Source of the DNA: Brevundimonas diminuta 3F5N
GTDB taxonomy: Bacteria; Pseudomonadota; Alphaproteobacteria; Caulobacterales; Caulobacteraceae
Direction of reading: 5' to 3'
DNA length: 64,000 nt
Assembly: GCF_900163625.1 (NCBI RefSeq)
Contig: NZ_FUIE01000015.1
Location: 1-64,000 of the forward strand
Positions within the stretch are counted from its first letter, which is position 1; each line of letters begins with the position of its first letter. The position numbers and the translations under genes are program-made. Positions 1-8,955 of this stretch are shown piece after piece. A model generated the notes under the pieces. That model had not been told where the DNA came from, did not search any database, and worked only from the letters and a program-made list of their open reading frames with translations.

Positions 1-165
1 CCCCTTGAGGGAGAAGGTGGGCGCCGGAGGCGCTCGGATGAGGGGTGTCGGCGCGACATTCAGAAACGAAGGGGCGACGTCGTGGCCGAACCTTCAAGCC
101 GCCGCGACGCCACCCCTCATCCGTCTCGCTGCGCGAGCCACCTTCTCCCTCAAGGGGAGAAGGAA
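1..165. repeat. Intergenic inverted repeat (REP/MITE-like)
   Basis: The first ~55 bases and the last ~55 bases of this stretch are imperfect reverse complements: CCCCTTGAGGGAGAAGGTGG at the left edge pairs with its complement at about 140-159, with the TGAGGGGTG / CACCCCTCA blocks inside. A large hairpin-forming intergenic repeat of this wording (CTCATCCG...CACCTTCTCCCTCAAGGGG) is common in Caulobacterales and Rhizobiales genomes. It ends just before the stop of the FKBP gene, so it may also act as its terminator. The left end may continue outside the window. Confidence 0.7.
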
Positions 166-169
166 GCGG

Positions 170-712
170 TCAGCCTGTCGCCTGGCCGACGCCGCGGCCG
201 CCGCCGGGCACGGGGGCCACGTCCAGCAGCTTCAGGCGGAACACCAGCACCGCATTGCCGGGGATCGTCGGCGGGCCGCCCATCTCGCCGTAGCCCAGTT
301 CCGGCGGCAGGAAGAGAATCCACTCGTCGCCGGGCTTCATCATCTGCAGGGCCTCGGTCCAGCCGGGCACCACGCCCTCGGGCGAGAAGACCGCCGGAGC
401 GCCGCGCTTGAACGAGCTGTCGAACACCGTGCCGTCGGTCAGCGTGCCCTCATAGTCGACCTTGACCAGATCGTTGCGGTCAGGCTGGACGCCGCCCGCC
501 GGACCGGAGGCCACGACCTTGTACTGCAGGCCGGACGGCAGGGTCTGCACCCCCTCTTCCGTCGCGTTCTGCTTCATGAAGGCGGCGGATTCCGCGGCGT
601 TCTTCGCCAGGTCTTCGGGCGCCGCAGCCGGACGGCCGCAGGCGGCCAGAGCCAGCAGGGCGGTCGCTGCGACGGCGGCGATGGAGGGGCGTTTAGCCCA
701 TGCGAAGTTCAT
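170..712 (-). CDS. FKBP-type peptidyl-prolyl cis-trans isomerase, lipoprotein
   Basis: A 180-residue protein. It starts with a signal peptide ending in a lipobox (LLALAAC, Cys about residue 25), so it should be a lipid-anchored envelope protein. A FKBP domain fills residues ~55-170: LPSGLQYKVV, VDYEGTLTDGTVFDSS, VVPGWTEALQMMKPGDEW and PPELGYGE are the usual FKBP blocks, with the active-site Tyr, Asp, Trp and Tyr positions kept. Such proteins catalyse proline isomerisation during folding of exported proteins. The start overlaps the end of the upstream threonine ammonia-lyase gene by 20 bp, so the two are probably co-transcribed. The role in this host is inferred from family only. Confidence 0.9.
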   Translation of the reverse strand: MNFAWAKRPSIAAVAATALLALAACGRPAAAPEDLAKNAAESAAFMKQNATEEGVQTLPSGLQYKVVASGPAGGVQPDRNDLVKVDYEGTLTDGTVFDSSFKRGAPAVFSPEGVVPGWTEALQMMKPGDEWILFLPPELGYGEMGGPPTIPGNAVLVFRLKLLDVAPVPGGGRGVGQATG

Positions 713-1895
713 AACCCTGGTCCTTCAAGGCGGCGCCGATTTCCTCGGCATGACGGGAGTCGCGGGTTTCGACCATGATGTCGAACTCGGCCCCCTTGGC
801 GGGCACGTCCAGCGCCAGCCGGTTGTGCACCACGTCGATGATGTTGCCGCCCAGACCGCCGATCACGGCGGCCATGGCCGACAGCATGCCGGGGCGGTCG
901 TCGCCCAGGATGCGATAGACGATCAGCCGCTTCTCGCGGACCATTTCACGGTTCAGCACCACGGCCAGCATGCGGGCGTCGATGTTGCCGCCGGTCAGTT
1001 CGACGCCGATCTTCATGCCCTTGAAGCGCTCGGGATTGGCCAGGATGGCGGCCAGACCGCCGGCGCCGGCGCCCTCGGCCACCGTCTTCTCCAGCGTCGC
1101 CAGCAGCGCCACGCCCTTTTCAAAATCAGCCTCTTCGCAGACGAAGACCTCGTCGATCAGGCTGTCGGCCAGGGCGAAGGGGATTTCGCCCACGGCCTTG
1201 ATGGCGATGCCCTCGGCGATGGTCTGGCCGCTGCACTTGGCCGGTTCGCCGCGACGCCGCGCGGTGAAGGACGGATAGCGGGCGGCCTCGACGCCGAAGA
1301 TCTTGATGTCCGGCTTCATCGCCTTGGCCGCGATGGCGCTGCCCGCGATCAGGCCGCCGCCGCCGATGGGAATGATGAGGGCGTCGAGGTCCGGCGCGTC
1401 CTCCAGGAATTCCAGGCCGCAGACGCCCTGCCCCGCAACGATGCCTTCGTCGTCGAAGGCCGAGACGAAGACATAGCCGTGCTCGGCCTGAAGCCGCTTG
1501 GCCTCCTCGGTCGAGCCGGAGAAATCGAGGCCGTGGATGACGACGTTGGCGCCGTGGGCGCGCGTGCCGTCCACCTTCACGAAGGGGGTGCCTTCGGGCA
1601 TGACGATGGTCACGGGCACGCCCAGACGGCCGCCGTGATAGGCCAGGGCCTGGGCGTGGTTGCCCGCCGAAGCGGCGACGACGCCGCGCTTTTTCTCGTC
1701 CGGCGTCAGCTGCAGCAGCCGATTCAGGGCGCCGCGCTCCTTGAAGCTGCCGGTGAAGTGCAAATTGTCGAACTTGATCCAGATCTCTGCGCCGGTCAGC
1801 TGCGACAGGCGGCGGGAGTAGCGGACGGGCGTGCGGTCGACCTGACCGGCGATGCGTTTTTGCGCCTCGCGGATATCGTCGATGGTGACGGTCAT
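693..1895 (-). CDS. ilvA: Threonine ammonia-lyase (threonine dehydratase)
   Basis: A 400-residue PLP enzyme converting threonine to 2-oxobutanoate, the first step towards isoleucine. The PLP-lysine motif SFKERGALNRL is at ~50-60. The phosphate-binding glycine loop IGGGGLIAG is at ~177-185. The C-terminal ~75 residues (from RLIVYRILGDDRPGML) form an ACT regulatory domain. The length matches the short biosynthetic/catabolic forms with a single ACT domain rather than the 500-residue double-ACT IlvA, so tdcB-like is an alternative name. The ATG has a plausible upstream spacing, and the FKBP gene follows with an overlap. Confidence 0.92.
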   Translation of the reverse strand: MTVTIDDIREAQKRIAGQVDRTPVRYSRRLSQLTGAEIWIKFDNLHFTGSFKERGALNRLLQLTPDEKKRGVVAASAGNHAQALAYHGGRLGVPVTIVMPEGTPFVKVDGTRAHGANVVIHGLDFSGSTEEAKRLQAEHGYVFVSAFDDEGIVAGQGVCGLEFLEDAPDLDALIIPIGGGGLIAGSAIAAKAMKPDIKIFGVEAARYPSFTARRRGEPAKCSGQTIAEGIAIKAVGEIPFALADSLIDEVFVCEEADFEKGVALLATLEKTVAEGAGAGGLAAILANPERFKGMKIGVELTGGNIDARMLAVVLNREMVREKRLIVYRILGDDRPGMLSAMAAVIGGLGGNIIDVVHNRLALDVPAKGAEFDIMVETRDSRHAEEIGAALKDQGYELRMG

Positions 1896-2044
1896 GAAGT
1901 CCCTGATTTTGTTTACGGCCGGCCTCTTTCGTCCGGTCTACGATCCCCTTGTGGAACAGGGCGGGACGGCGAGCAACCTTGACTCGCCCCGCCCTGCAAG
2001 GTCATGCCGGGTCGACGCCTGAACTGAAACCGGGAGCCGCCCTC

Positions 2045-2575
2045 ATGACCACCTTCTCGCGCTCGCCCGCCCGCCTCAAGGGGCTGGCCGCCCTCGTGAT
2101 CGGCGGTCTGGCGCTTTCCGCCTGCGCCACGACGCCGATGGGCGGCAGCGCCGTCGGCCCCGCCGTCTTCAACGCCGACGACTTCGCCTGGTCGACCCGC
2201 GCCGGCCAGGCCTCGATTGAAGGCCGCGTGGCCTTCGTCCAGGACGGCCGCGCCTTCCAGTGCGCCGGCAACATCGGCCTGATCCCCGACACCCGCTACA
2301 CCCGCGCCCGCATCGACCGCCTGTACGGCGCCGCCGATCGCGCCGCCGTCCCGGCCGCCGTGGTGCGCGCCCGGTCGGCCGGCGAACAGGGCGCCGACTA
2401 TCGCTCCTATGAACGGGCCGAGCCCTGCGCCGACGGCGGCTTCCGCTTCTCCGGCTTGCCGGACGGAAGCTGGTTCCTGATCGCCCCGGTCAAGGCCGAC
2501 GACAGCGTCATGGTGCTGATGCGCCGGGTGCAGACCCGCGGCGGCCGGGCCGTCAATGTCACGCTCGGCGGCTGA
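2045..2575 (+). CDS. Putative envelope lipoprotein
   Basis: A 176-residue protein starting at the ATG preceded by a purine-rich GGGAGC. The N-terminus (MTTFSRSPARLKGL, then a hydrophobic run ending LALSACATT) is a lipoprotein signal peptide with Cys ~24. The rest has a beta-rich look with SIEGRVAFVQDGRAFQCAGNIGLIP, resembling the carboxypeptidase-regulatory-like beta-sandwich repeats seen in envelope proteins. No catalytic motif is visible. The gene is divergent from ilvA. An upstream in-frame GTG at 1949 is possible, but it would bury the signal peptide. Confidence 0.75.
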   Translation: MTTFSRSPARLKGLAALVIGGLALSACATTPMGGSAVGPAVFNADDFAWSTRAGQASIEGRVAFVQDGRAFQCAGNIGLIPDTRYTRARIDRLYGAADRAAVPAAVVRARSAGEQGADYRSYERAEPCADGGFRFSGLPDGSWFLIAPVKADDSVMVLMRRVQTRGGRAVNVTLGG

Positions 2576-2635
2576 AACTCCCCCAGCTGAGCCGTTAGCC
2601 AGGCTGTAAACTAGGCCGTTAGCTGAGCAGTTTTT

Positions 2636-2663
2636 CGACGGCCGCGTTCCTGCGCGGCCGTCG
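2636..2663. terminator. Strong GC hairpin downstream of the lipoprotein gene
   Basis: CGACGGCCGCG pairs perfectly with CGCGGCCGTCG around a TTCCTG loop (11-bp stem). On the + strand the T-run precedes the stem and only TCGTTTG follows it, so termination is weakly supported. It may be a bidirectional or structural element. Confidence 0.45.
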
Positions 2664-2747
2664 TCGTTTGATCAGCGTTCGCCATCCTTTGGCCCCAAGA
2701 AACCGCTCTCTGAGCCGTTCCGTTCAAGGAAAGTCGGGAGCGTCTTC

Positions 2748-3002
2748 TTGTCCCAGCACAACATCATCGGCTCCGAAGCCTTCAGCAATCACCCCTATGT
2801 GCTGGTGCGCAACGTGCGGCCGGGCGGGTTTCGCCGTCGCCGGTCGCGCTCGCTGATCGCTTATGGCGTGGTGGCCGTGCTGGCCCTGTCGGCCGGCGCC
2901 GCCGTCGCCGCCTTCGCCATGGGCCCTCTGCTGATCGACAAGGCCGCCGAAGCGCCTGCGACGGCGACGCCCGCGCCCCTGACGGCGCCGATCGCGCCCT
3001 AG
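2748..3002 (+). CDS. Small single-pass membrane protein
   Basis: An 84-residue protein from a TTG start preceded by GGGAG at a 7-base spacing. A basic patch (RPGGFRRRRSRS, ~25-36) precedes one transmembrane helix (~38-60), and an Ala/Pro/Thr-rich tail follows, consistent with an inner-membrane protein with its tail in the periplasm. No recognised family. It ends 12 bases before the stop of the convergent LuxR-type gene. Confidence 0.6.
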   Translation: MSQHNIIGSEAFSNHPYVLVRNVRPGGFRRRRSRSLIAYGVVAVLALSAGAAVAAFAMGPLLIDKAAEAPATATPAPLTAPIAP

Positions 3003-3014
3003 GCCGCCTTCTTC

Positions 3015-3581
3015 TCAGGGCACCACGAAGGCCATGGCCTGGGCGAACAACTCGCCCCGGCTGCGGACGCCCATTTTCTGATAGGCCCGCTTGAGGTGAG
3101 ACCGGACCGTCTCCAGCGAGACGTCCATGATCTGGGCGATGCGGCCCGTCTCATTGCCCGCCAGCAACATCTCCACGATCCGCCCTTCGGACGGCGACAG
3201 CAAATGGGTCTCGATCAGGGCCTGGAATCGCACTTCGCCGCCGACGCACTGCAGCGTCAGGCCGATCAGGCAGGTCGGCGCCGACGCCACCTCGCGCGCC
3301 CAGATCACCCAGGTCCGCCCGTCGGACCCCGGCGCCGCCAGGCACCGCGTCTCATCTGATCGGGCCTGGGCCATCAGGCGCGGCAAGGCGCGCGATCGTG
3401 TGGACAGCCGCCCTCCCTCGACGCCGAACAGCTCGCCGTCCTCTTGAAGCGCGCGCGCGGCTTCATTCAGCCACACCACCTCCAGCGTCCGCGTGACCAG
3501 CAGGCGTGCGCGCATCTCGTGATCGATCCAGGCTGCCAGGGCGCGATTGCACTGCCCCTCGACATCGTCGGCAGGCGCCAT
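3015..3581 (-). CDS. LuxR-family transcriptional regulator
   Basis: About 188 residues from the ATG beginning MAPADDVEGQ. The C-terminal ~60 residues are a GerE/LuxR helix-turn-helix: LLSPSEGRIVEMLLAGNETG, then IAQIMDVSLETVRSHLKRAYQKMG. The N-terminal part (AWIDHEMRARLLVTRTLEVVWLNEAAR) looks like a divergent PAS-like sensing region. The reading frame stays open upstream to 3695 (TTG/GTG starts), but that extension is Arg/Gly-rich and looks non-coding, hence the shorter start. No aspartate-phosphorylated receiver domain is present. Targets are unknown. Confidence 0.75.
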   Translation of the reverse strand: MAPADDVEGQCNRALAAWIDHEMRARLLVTRTLEVVWLNEAARALQEDGELFGVEGGRLSTRSRALPRLMAQARSDETRCLAAPGSDGRTWVIWAREVASAPTCLIGLTLQCVGGEVRFQALIETHLLSPSEGRIVEMLLAGNETGRIAQIMDVSLETVRSHLKRAYQKMGVRSRGELFAQAMAFVVP

Positions 3582-3930
3582 CCATGGCCGTCGACGGCGA
3601 TCCGGGTTCAATCGTCTGTCCGGGGCGAACCACGCCCCCTCTCCGGCCCGGCGTCCTGCCCGGCCAGCCTCCCACACAGCTTGTTCCAACACCAACGCTC
3701 CAGGACTGGCGCACGGCTTCGCTCGAAGCCGGCCGCATCTTCAACGTAAGCAACGCCTGAGCACTAACGACACCTTAACGCATATCCACAGGAAGCGCAT
3801 CTTTATTGCTTTTTGCGACTTGAATTTCACATTTCAGGGTTAAGCTTCGCTGCAAATGACGCATTCACGCCCCATCTCATCCTCCCGCGGATACGGCGGG
3901 CGTCGCCTTCAAGTCGGTGGGCGCAATTGA

Positions 3931-3960
3931 AAACGGCGGCCCTTCGCAGGACCGCCGTTT
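3931..3960 (-). terminator. Rho-independent terminator of the symporter gene
   Basis: AAACGGCGG and CCGCCGTTT form a 9-bp stem. Read on the minus strand it is followed by TTTTC. It lies 22 bases past the symporter stop. Its left arm and flank (GGCGCAATTGAAAACGGCGGCCC) recur with one change at the prophage terminator near 45.8 kb. Confidence 0.75.
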
Positions 3961-3981
3961 CCATGTGAGCGCCTCGGAAGA

Positions 3982-5256
3982 CTAGGCGACAGCCGGCTGT
4001 TCAGCCCCGTCGGTCTCGTCCGAGGGATCGGGGATGTCGTCCAGTTCGCCTTCCCATTTGGCGACCACGGCGGCGGCGACGGAGTTGCCGACCACGTTGG
4101 TGGCCGAGCGGCCCATGTCGAGCAGGTGATCGACGCCCAGAACGATGGCGATCCAGGCCTCAGGCAGGCCGAAGTAGGTCAGGGTGGCCATGATGACCAC
4201 CAGGGAGGCGCGCGGGATGCCGGCGATGCCCTTGGACGTCACCATCAGCAGCAGCAGCATGAAAATCTGCTGCGACACGCTGAGTTGCACGCCGTGGGCC
4301 TGCATGATGAACATGGTGCCGAAGGTGCAGTAGAGCATCGATCCGTCCAGGTTGAACGAATAGCCCAGCGGCAGGACGAAGCTGACGATGCGGCGGCGCA
4401 CGCCGACCTTGGGCAGGGCCTCAAGGATGCGCGGATAGGCCGCTTCCGAACTGGCGGTCGAGAAGGCCAGCAAGGTCGGGGTGCGGATGGCCTGGAACAG
4501 CGGGATCACCCGCTTGCCCAGCACCACGGCGCCGGCCAGGAACAGCAGGCCCCACAGCACGCCCATGGAGCCGTAGAAGCCCAGCACGAACTTGGCGTAG
4601 GTGCCCAACATCTCCAGACCTTGCGTGGCGATGGTCGAGGCCAGGGCGGCGAAGATGGCGAAGGGCGCCATCTTCATCACGAACTCGGTCACCTTCAGCA
4701 TGATGGAGGCGGCCTGTTCGACCAGGTGCAGCACCGCCGGGGCCTTGTCGTCCAGGGCGGCGACCGCCGTGCCCACGAAGACCGAGAAGACGACGATCTG
4801 CAGGATCTCGTTCTTGGCCATGGCGTCGAAGATCGAGGTCGGCACCAGGTGGGTGATGAAGCCATGCAGCGAGAAGGCGTCCGTCGAAGCCGCCGGCGCG
4901 GCGGCCGCCACGGCTTCAGGCAGGTGCATGTTCGCGCCCGGCTGCAGCAGCTGGACCATCACCAGACCCAGCACCAGCGACACGATCGAGGCGCCGATGA
5001 ACCAGGTCATGGTCTTGACCCCGATCCGCCCCACCGAGGCGGCGTCCTCCATGTGGGCGATGCCCGCCACCAGGGTCGTGAACACCAGGGGCGCGATGAT
5101 CATCTTGATCAGCCGCAGGAAGACGTCGGTGATCAAATTCAGGTTCGACGCCGCGGCCGACGCCTCGTCAGCCGTCAGGAAATGATTGAGGCCCCAACCC
5201 GTCAGGACCCCCAATATCATCGCTCCGACGATGAAATAGGCGAACAAGCGTTTCAT
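3982..5256 (-). CDS. Dicarboxylate/amino acid:cation symporter (DAACS family)
   Basis: A 424-residue inner-membrane secondary transporter, starting at MKRLFAYFIVGAM. The open frame reaches 5643, but that stretch lacks membrane character. Family signatures: IKMIIAPLVFTTLVAGI, the serine-rich hairpin FSTASSEAAYPRI, and LPLGYSFNLDGSMLYC with the downstream LLLLMVTSKGIAGIPRAS re-entrant loop. These correspond to the substrate- and Na+-binding segments of GltP/DctA-type carriers. It likely imports C4-dicarboxylates, glutamate or aspartate with Na+ or H+; substrate choice cannot be read here. A solitary gene with its own terminator, divergent from the M14 peptidase gene. Confidence 0.9.
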   Translation of the reverse strand: MKRLFAYFIVGAMILGVLTGWGLNHFLTADEASAAASNLNLITDVFLRLIKMIIAPLVFTTLVAGIAHMEDAASVGRIGVKTMTWFIGASIVSLVLGLVMVQLLQPGANMHLPEAVAAAAPAASTDAFSLHGFITHLVPTSIFDAMAKNEILQIVVFSVFVGTAVAALDDKAPAVLHLVEQAASIMLKVTEFVMKMAPFAIFAALASTIATQGLEMLGTYAKFVLGFYGSMGVLWGLLFLAGAVVLGKRVIPLFQAIRTPTLLAFSTASSEAAYPRILEALPKVGVRRRIVSFVLPLGYSFNLDGSMLYCTFGTMFIMQAHGVQLSVSQQIFMLLLLMVTSKGIAGIPRASLVVIMATLTYFGLPEAWIAIVLGVDHLLDMGRSATNVVGNSVAAAVVAKWEGELDDIPDPSDETDGAEQPAVA

Positions 5257-5654
5257 ACAAAAAGTCGTCCAGCTTTGCAGGCCCGACGTCGCCGGACCGC
5301 AGTTACAAACCGATGGAGGATCCCCACCCGCCCAGAAGGAAGAGGCAGCGAATAAACGAAAATCCTCTGACCTCCAACGAACTCCTCGAGGTCTAGGCGT
5401 GCGAAGCATGGATTGGCCGTCGAATTTCGGCCTAGAAACGAATATTTTCCGGCCTGGAGTCTGAAAATTCGTCCACGCCTGAAGCAAATTCCGAAAAGGG
5501 GCGATCTCACCCGAATTGTCCGAGGCGGCGCAGGAAAATACTCGCCTGATGCGCCGTTGACCGACGCGACGCAAATTGCGTCCGCGCCTCGAAGACGCCA
5601 AGCTGCGCTCAAGCCTCGCAGAAGGCTGATCGAGTGAACGCATCAGGAGTCCGC
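5257..5654. other. Intergenic region between divergent host genes
   Basis: About 400 bases separate the divergent symporter and M14 peptidase genes, and both promoters should lie here. No ORF with protein-like composition and no strong hairpin was seen. The middle is less GC-rich than the flanks. The only confident element is the AGGAG ribosome-binding site at 5645-5649, which fixes the ATG at 5655 for the peptidase. Confidence 0.5.
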
Positions 5655-8435
5655 ATGTCCCGTCCCACCCTTGGTTCCGCGCGCCGCTTGGCCGCCGGGC
5701 TGGCTGTCCTGGCCCTCTCCTCGACCAGCGCCCTGGCGCTGGAGGCGGCGGCCTCCATCTCCACCGTGCCGGCGGCGACCGCAGCGCCCGCCCGCACCCT
5801 GACCACGCCGATGGAAGCGTTCGGCCATGAGGTCGGCGCCGACTATCGCCTGATCACCTACACCCAGTTCGAGCGCTACCTGCACACCCTGGCCGGACAG
5901 TCGGACCGGATGAAGCTGCTGGAAATCGGCCGGTCGTCGGAGGGGCGGACGCAATACCTCTCCGTCGTCTCCTCGCCGCAAAATCTGGCGAACATCGACC
6001 GCTATCAGGAAATCGCGCGTCGCCTGGCCAAGGCCGAGGGCGTCAGCGAGGAAGAAGCCCGCGCCCTGGCCGCCGAAGGCAAGGCCGTGGTCTGGATCGA
6101 CGGCGGCCTGCACTCGACCGAGACGGTGCCGCCCCAGGCCCTGATCGCCGCCCTCTATGAGTGGCTGACGGCCGAGGACGCCGAGGCCAAGAGCATCCTG
6201 GACGACGTGGTCATCCTGTTCGCGCCGCTGAACCCGGACGGGTGGGAGCTGGTCTCCACCTGGTACATGCGCAACGAGGATCCGCTGAAGCGCGAGTACG
6301 ACAGCATCCCTGTGCTGTATCAGAAGTACGTCGGCCACGATAACAACCGCGACTACTACCTGTCGGCCATGACCGAGACGACCAACGTCAACCGGCAGTT
6401 CTTCCGCGAGTGGTTCCCGCAGATCATCTACAACCACCACCAGACAGCGCCGGCGGGGACCGTGGTCTTCATGCCGCCGTTCCGCGACCCCTTCAACTAC
6501 AACTACGACCCGCTGGTCATGAGCACCCTGTCCGAGGTCGGCGCCGCCATGCACAGCCGCCTGATCGAAGAAGGCAAGCCCGGCGCGACCATGCGCAGCG
6601 GGGCGAACTATTCGACGTGGAACAACGGGATGGAGCGCTCCGTCACCTATTTCCACAACGCCGTCGGCCTGCTGACCGAGATCACCGGCCACCCGACGCC
6701 CAGCCGGATCAGCCTGATCCCGCAGAACCAGTTGCCGCGTAACGACCTGCCCATGCCGGTCGCGCCGCAGACCTGGCGTTTCGCCCAGTCGATCGACTAT
6801 TCGCAGTCGATCAACCGCGCGGTGCTGAACTACGCCTCACGCAACAAGGACCGGACGCTGTTCAACATCTGGCGCATGGGCCAGAACGCCATCGACAAGG
6901 GCGAGACCGACACTTGGCGCCTCACCCCCTCGGCGGTGGACGCCCTGAACGCGGCGGCCGGAACGCAGGTTGACGCCCGGCGCGGAATCGACCCCGCCCT
7001 GTATGAGCAGGTCATGCGCGACCCGGCCCGGCGCGACCCGCGCGGCTATGTCATCCCGGCGGATCAGGCCGACCTGCCCACCGCCGTCGCCTTCCTGAAC
7101 AGCCTCATCAAGACCGGCGTCGACGTCGAGCGCGCCACACGCGCCTTCACCGTGGGCGGCAAGACCTATCCGGCCGGCTCCTATGTGGTGAAGACGGCCC
7201 AGGCCTATCGCCCGCACGTGCTCGACATGTTCGAGCCGCAGGACCACCCGCACGACCTGCAGTATCCGGGCGGCCCGCCCGCCCTGCCCTATGACGCCAC
7301 CGGCTACACCCTGGCGCTGCAGATGGGGGTTCAGTTCGACCGCATCCTCGACGGCTTCGAGGCGCCGACCGAGCGCGTCGCCGATGTCATGGCCCCGCCG
7401 CCCGGCAAGATCGAAGGCGCCGGCCGCGCCGGATGGCTGATCGATCATGCGCCGATCAACGGCTACATCCTGACCAACCGTCTGCTGGCGGCGGGCGTAC
7501 CGGTCTACTGGCAGGAAGGCGAGACCCGCGCAGGCCGCGCGACCCTGGCCCCCGGCGCCCTGTGGATTCCCGCCGACGACAAGGCCCGTCCGATCGTCGA
7601 GGCGGCCGTGCGCGACCTGGGCCTGAACGCCCACGCCGTCGCCCGCGCCCCCGGCGGCGAACGGATCACGCTGAAGCCGGTCCGCATCGGCCTGGTTGAT
7701 CGTTACGGCGGCTCGATGGCCTCGGGCTGGACCAAATGGATGCTCGAACAGTTCGAATATCCGTTCGAGGTCGTCTATCCCCAGCGCCTCGACGCGGGCG
7801 ACCTGAACAAGGACTTCGACGTCCTGCTGTTCGCCTCGGACATGATCCCGGCCGACCTGTCCGCCGCCGCCCAGCGCCCGCAACCGGCGCCGGACAGCAT
7901 CCCCGCCGAATACCGCAGCTGGCTGGGCCACATCACCGCCGAGAAGACCGTGCCGCAGTTGGACGCCTTCGCGCGGGCGGGCGGCAGCGTCGTCACCATC
8001 GGCTCGGCTCACCGCCTGGCCGCCGCCATGGGCGCGCCAGTGCAGGACGTGCTGACGGGCGCGGACGGCAAGCCCCTGGCCTCGACCGACTTCTTCATCC
8101 CCGGCGCGGTGATGAAGACCGAGGTCGACAACAGCCGCCCCCTGACCTTCGGCGCGCCGCGCCAGATGGACGTCTTCTTCAACCGCAACGCGGGCTTCCG
8201 CCATGCGGGCGAAGGGGCCTCCCTGGTGCGCTATCCGCAACAGGTGGCGGTCTCCAGCGGCTGGGCCATCGGCTCGGACAAGCTGTCGGGCGCCGACGCC
8301 GTGTTAGACCTGGAGCACGGACAGGGCCGCGTTATCGTCCTGGGCCCCGACGTGGTGAACCGCGCCCAGGCCCGCGCCTCCAGCCGCCTGCTGTTCAACG
8401 CCCTGTTCTACGGCCCGGCGACGACGGCGCGCTGA
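5655..8435 (+). CDS. Secreted M14-family zinc carboxypeptidase
   Basis: A 926-residue protein with an N-terminal signal peptide (hydrophobic run ~12-27). An M14 peptidase domain covers ~55-370. The zinc ligands are the His and Glu of GGLHSTETVPP and a later His in the YNHHQTAP region. The catalytic Glu is in LLTEITGHP. A long C-terminal part (~500 residues) has no clear catalytic motif and contains a DJ-1/glutamine-amidotransferase-like stretch (IGLVDRYGGSMASGWTKWML, then VTIGSAH). This is the layout of large exported peptidases common in Caulobacterales. Predicted function: trimming of peptides outside the cytoplasm. AGGAG five bases before the ATG decides this start over the GTG at 5634. 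Confidence 0.88.
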   Translation: MSRPTLGSARRLAAGLAVLALSSTSALALEAAASISTVPAATAAPARTLTTPMEAFGHEVGADYRLITYTQFERYLHTLAGQSDRMKLLEIGRSSEGRTQYLSVVSSPQNLANIDRYQEIARRLAKAEGVSEEEARALAAEGKAVVWIDGGLHSTETVPPQALIAALYEWLTAEDAEAKSILDDVVILFAPLNPDGWELVSTWYMRNEDPLKREYDSIPVLYQKYVGHDNNRDYYLSAMTETTNVNRQFFREWFPQIIYNHHQTAPAGTVVFMPPFRDPFNYNYDPLVMSTLSEVGAAMHSRLIEEGKPGATMRSGANYSTWNNGMERSVTYFHNAVGLLTEITGHPTPSRISLIPQNQLPRNDLPMPVAPQTWRFAQSIDYSQSINRAVLNYASRNKDRTLFNIWRMGQNAIDKGETDTWRLTPSAVDALNAAAGTQVDARRGIDPALYEQVMRDPARRDPRGYVIPADQADLPTAVAFLNSLIKTGVDVERATRAFTVGGKTYPAGSYVVKTAQAYRPHVLDMFEPQDHPHDLQYPGGPPALPYDATGYTLALQMGVQFDRILDGFEAPTERVADVMAPPPGKIEGAGRAGWLIDHAPINGYILTNRLLAAGVPVYWQEGETRAGRATLAPGALWIPADDKARPIVEAAVRDLGLNAHAVARAPGGERITLKPVRIGLVDRYGGSMASGWTKWMLEQFEYPFEVVYPQRLDAGDLNKDFDVLLFASDMIPADLSAAAQRPQPAPDSIPAEYRSWLGHITAEKTVPQLDAFARAGGSVVTIGSAHRLAAAMGAPVQDVLTGADGKPLASTDFFIPGAVMKTEVDNSRPLTFGAPRQMDVFFNRNAGFRHAGEGASLVRYPQQVAVSSGWAIGSDKLSGADAVLDLEHGQGRVIVLGPDVVNRAQARASSRLLFNALFYGPATTAR

Positions 8436-8460
8436 GTCTCAAGCGTCGCCACGAACAGGA

Positions 8461-8493
8461 AAGGCCGCCCGGCGATCAACCGGGCGGCCTTTT
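8461..8493 (+). terminator. Rho-independent terminator of the M14 peptidase gene
   Basis: AAGGCCGCCCGG pairs with CCGGGCGGCCTT around CGATCAA and is followed by TTTT. It lies 25 bases past the stop and is the last host element before the phage attachment site. Confidence 0.9.
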
Positions 8494-8568
8494 CATGGAT
8501 GTAGTCTCTCGGAGGCCGGCGCAAAGCCAACCGCCAGCTTCAGAAAGGCTCTGTCTTTTCGGGGAGTG

Positions 8569-8617
8569 TTGGAGCGGGTAGCGAGAATCGAACTCGCGAC
8601 ATTCAGCTTGGGAAGCT
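8569..8617. repeat. attL core: displaced 3' part of tRNA-Gly
   Basis: 49 bases identical to 58692-58740. On the minus strand they encode the tRNA-Gly 3' half from the anticodon stem through TTCGATT, the acceptor strand and CCA. The sequence then diverges, so this copy lacks the 5' half and cannot give a tRNA. It marks the left phage-host junction. Confidence 0.95.
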
Positions 8618-8793
8618 CCAAGGGTAGTCGAAGAATCAATGAGCTAGCCCCCAACCGGGGCCTTCTTGGCCTATTTGTTTTCAATGGGTTACAGGCGTTT
8701 TCCCAACTGAAACCGGCCGCCGCCACGCCCTCTTGTTCTTATTTCGTTCTCATGTAGGAGTCCGCCTCGGGTCGGTGCTTGAGGAGGACGAAT

Positions 8794-8955
8794 ATGGAAA
8801 CGAAACCCCTTGGCCCAGACGAGGCCTTCGCTCGCGATCTGGAGCAGCTGGACCGCGAGCTTGAACAGCGAGACGGCGCAGACATTCCCACTCCAACGGT
8901 CGATCTGATCGCAGGGCTGGTCGCGGGAATGCGGCTTGTGGGGCGCCCGCAATGA
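8794..8955 (+). CDS. Small hypothetical phage protein
   Basis: A 53-residue acidic, helical protein (METKPLGPDEAFARDLEQLD...). The ATG follows GAGGAGGACGAAT, a good ribosome-binding site. It overlaps the next gene by 4 bases (ATGA), which supports it as the first cistron of a three-gene leftmost operon. No family recognised. It is too short to show motifs. Confidence 0.65.
   Translation: METKPLGPDEAFARDLEQLDRELEQRDGADIPTPTVDLIAGLVAGMRLVGRPQ

Noticed and set aside
3982..5643. Extended N-terminus for the symporter (553 residues)
   Set aside because: The extra ~129 residues lack membrane character and family similarity; the ATG at 5256 begins directly with the first membrane helix.
8566..8757. 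63-residue plus-strand frame reading VARIELATFSLGSSKGS
   Set aside because: This is translation of the antisense of the tRNA-Gly 3' end at attL, a frequent annotation artefact; no real gene.
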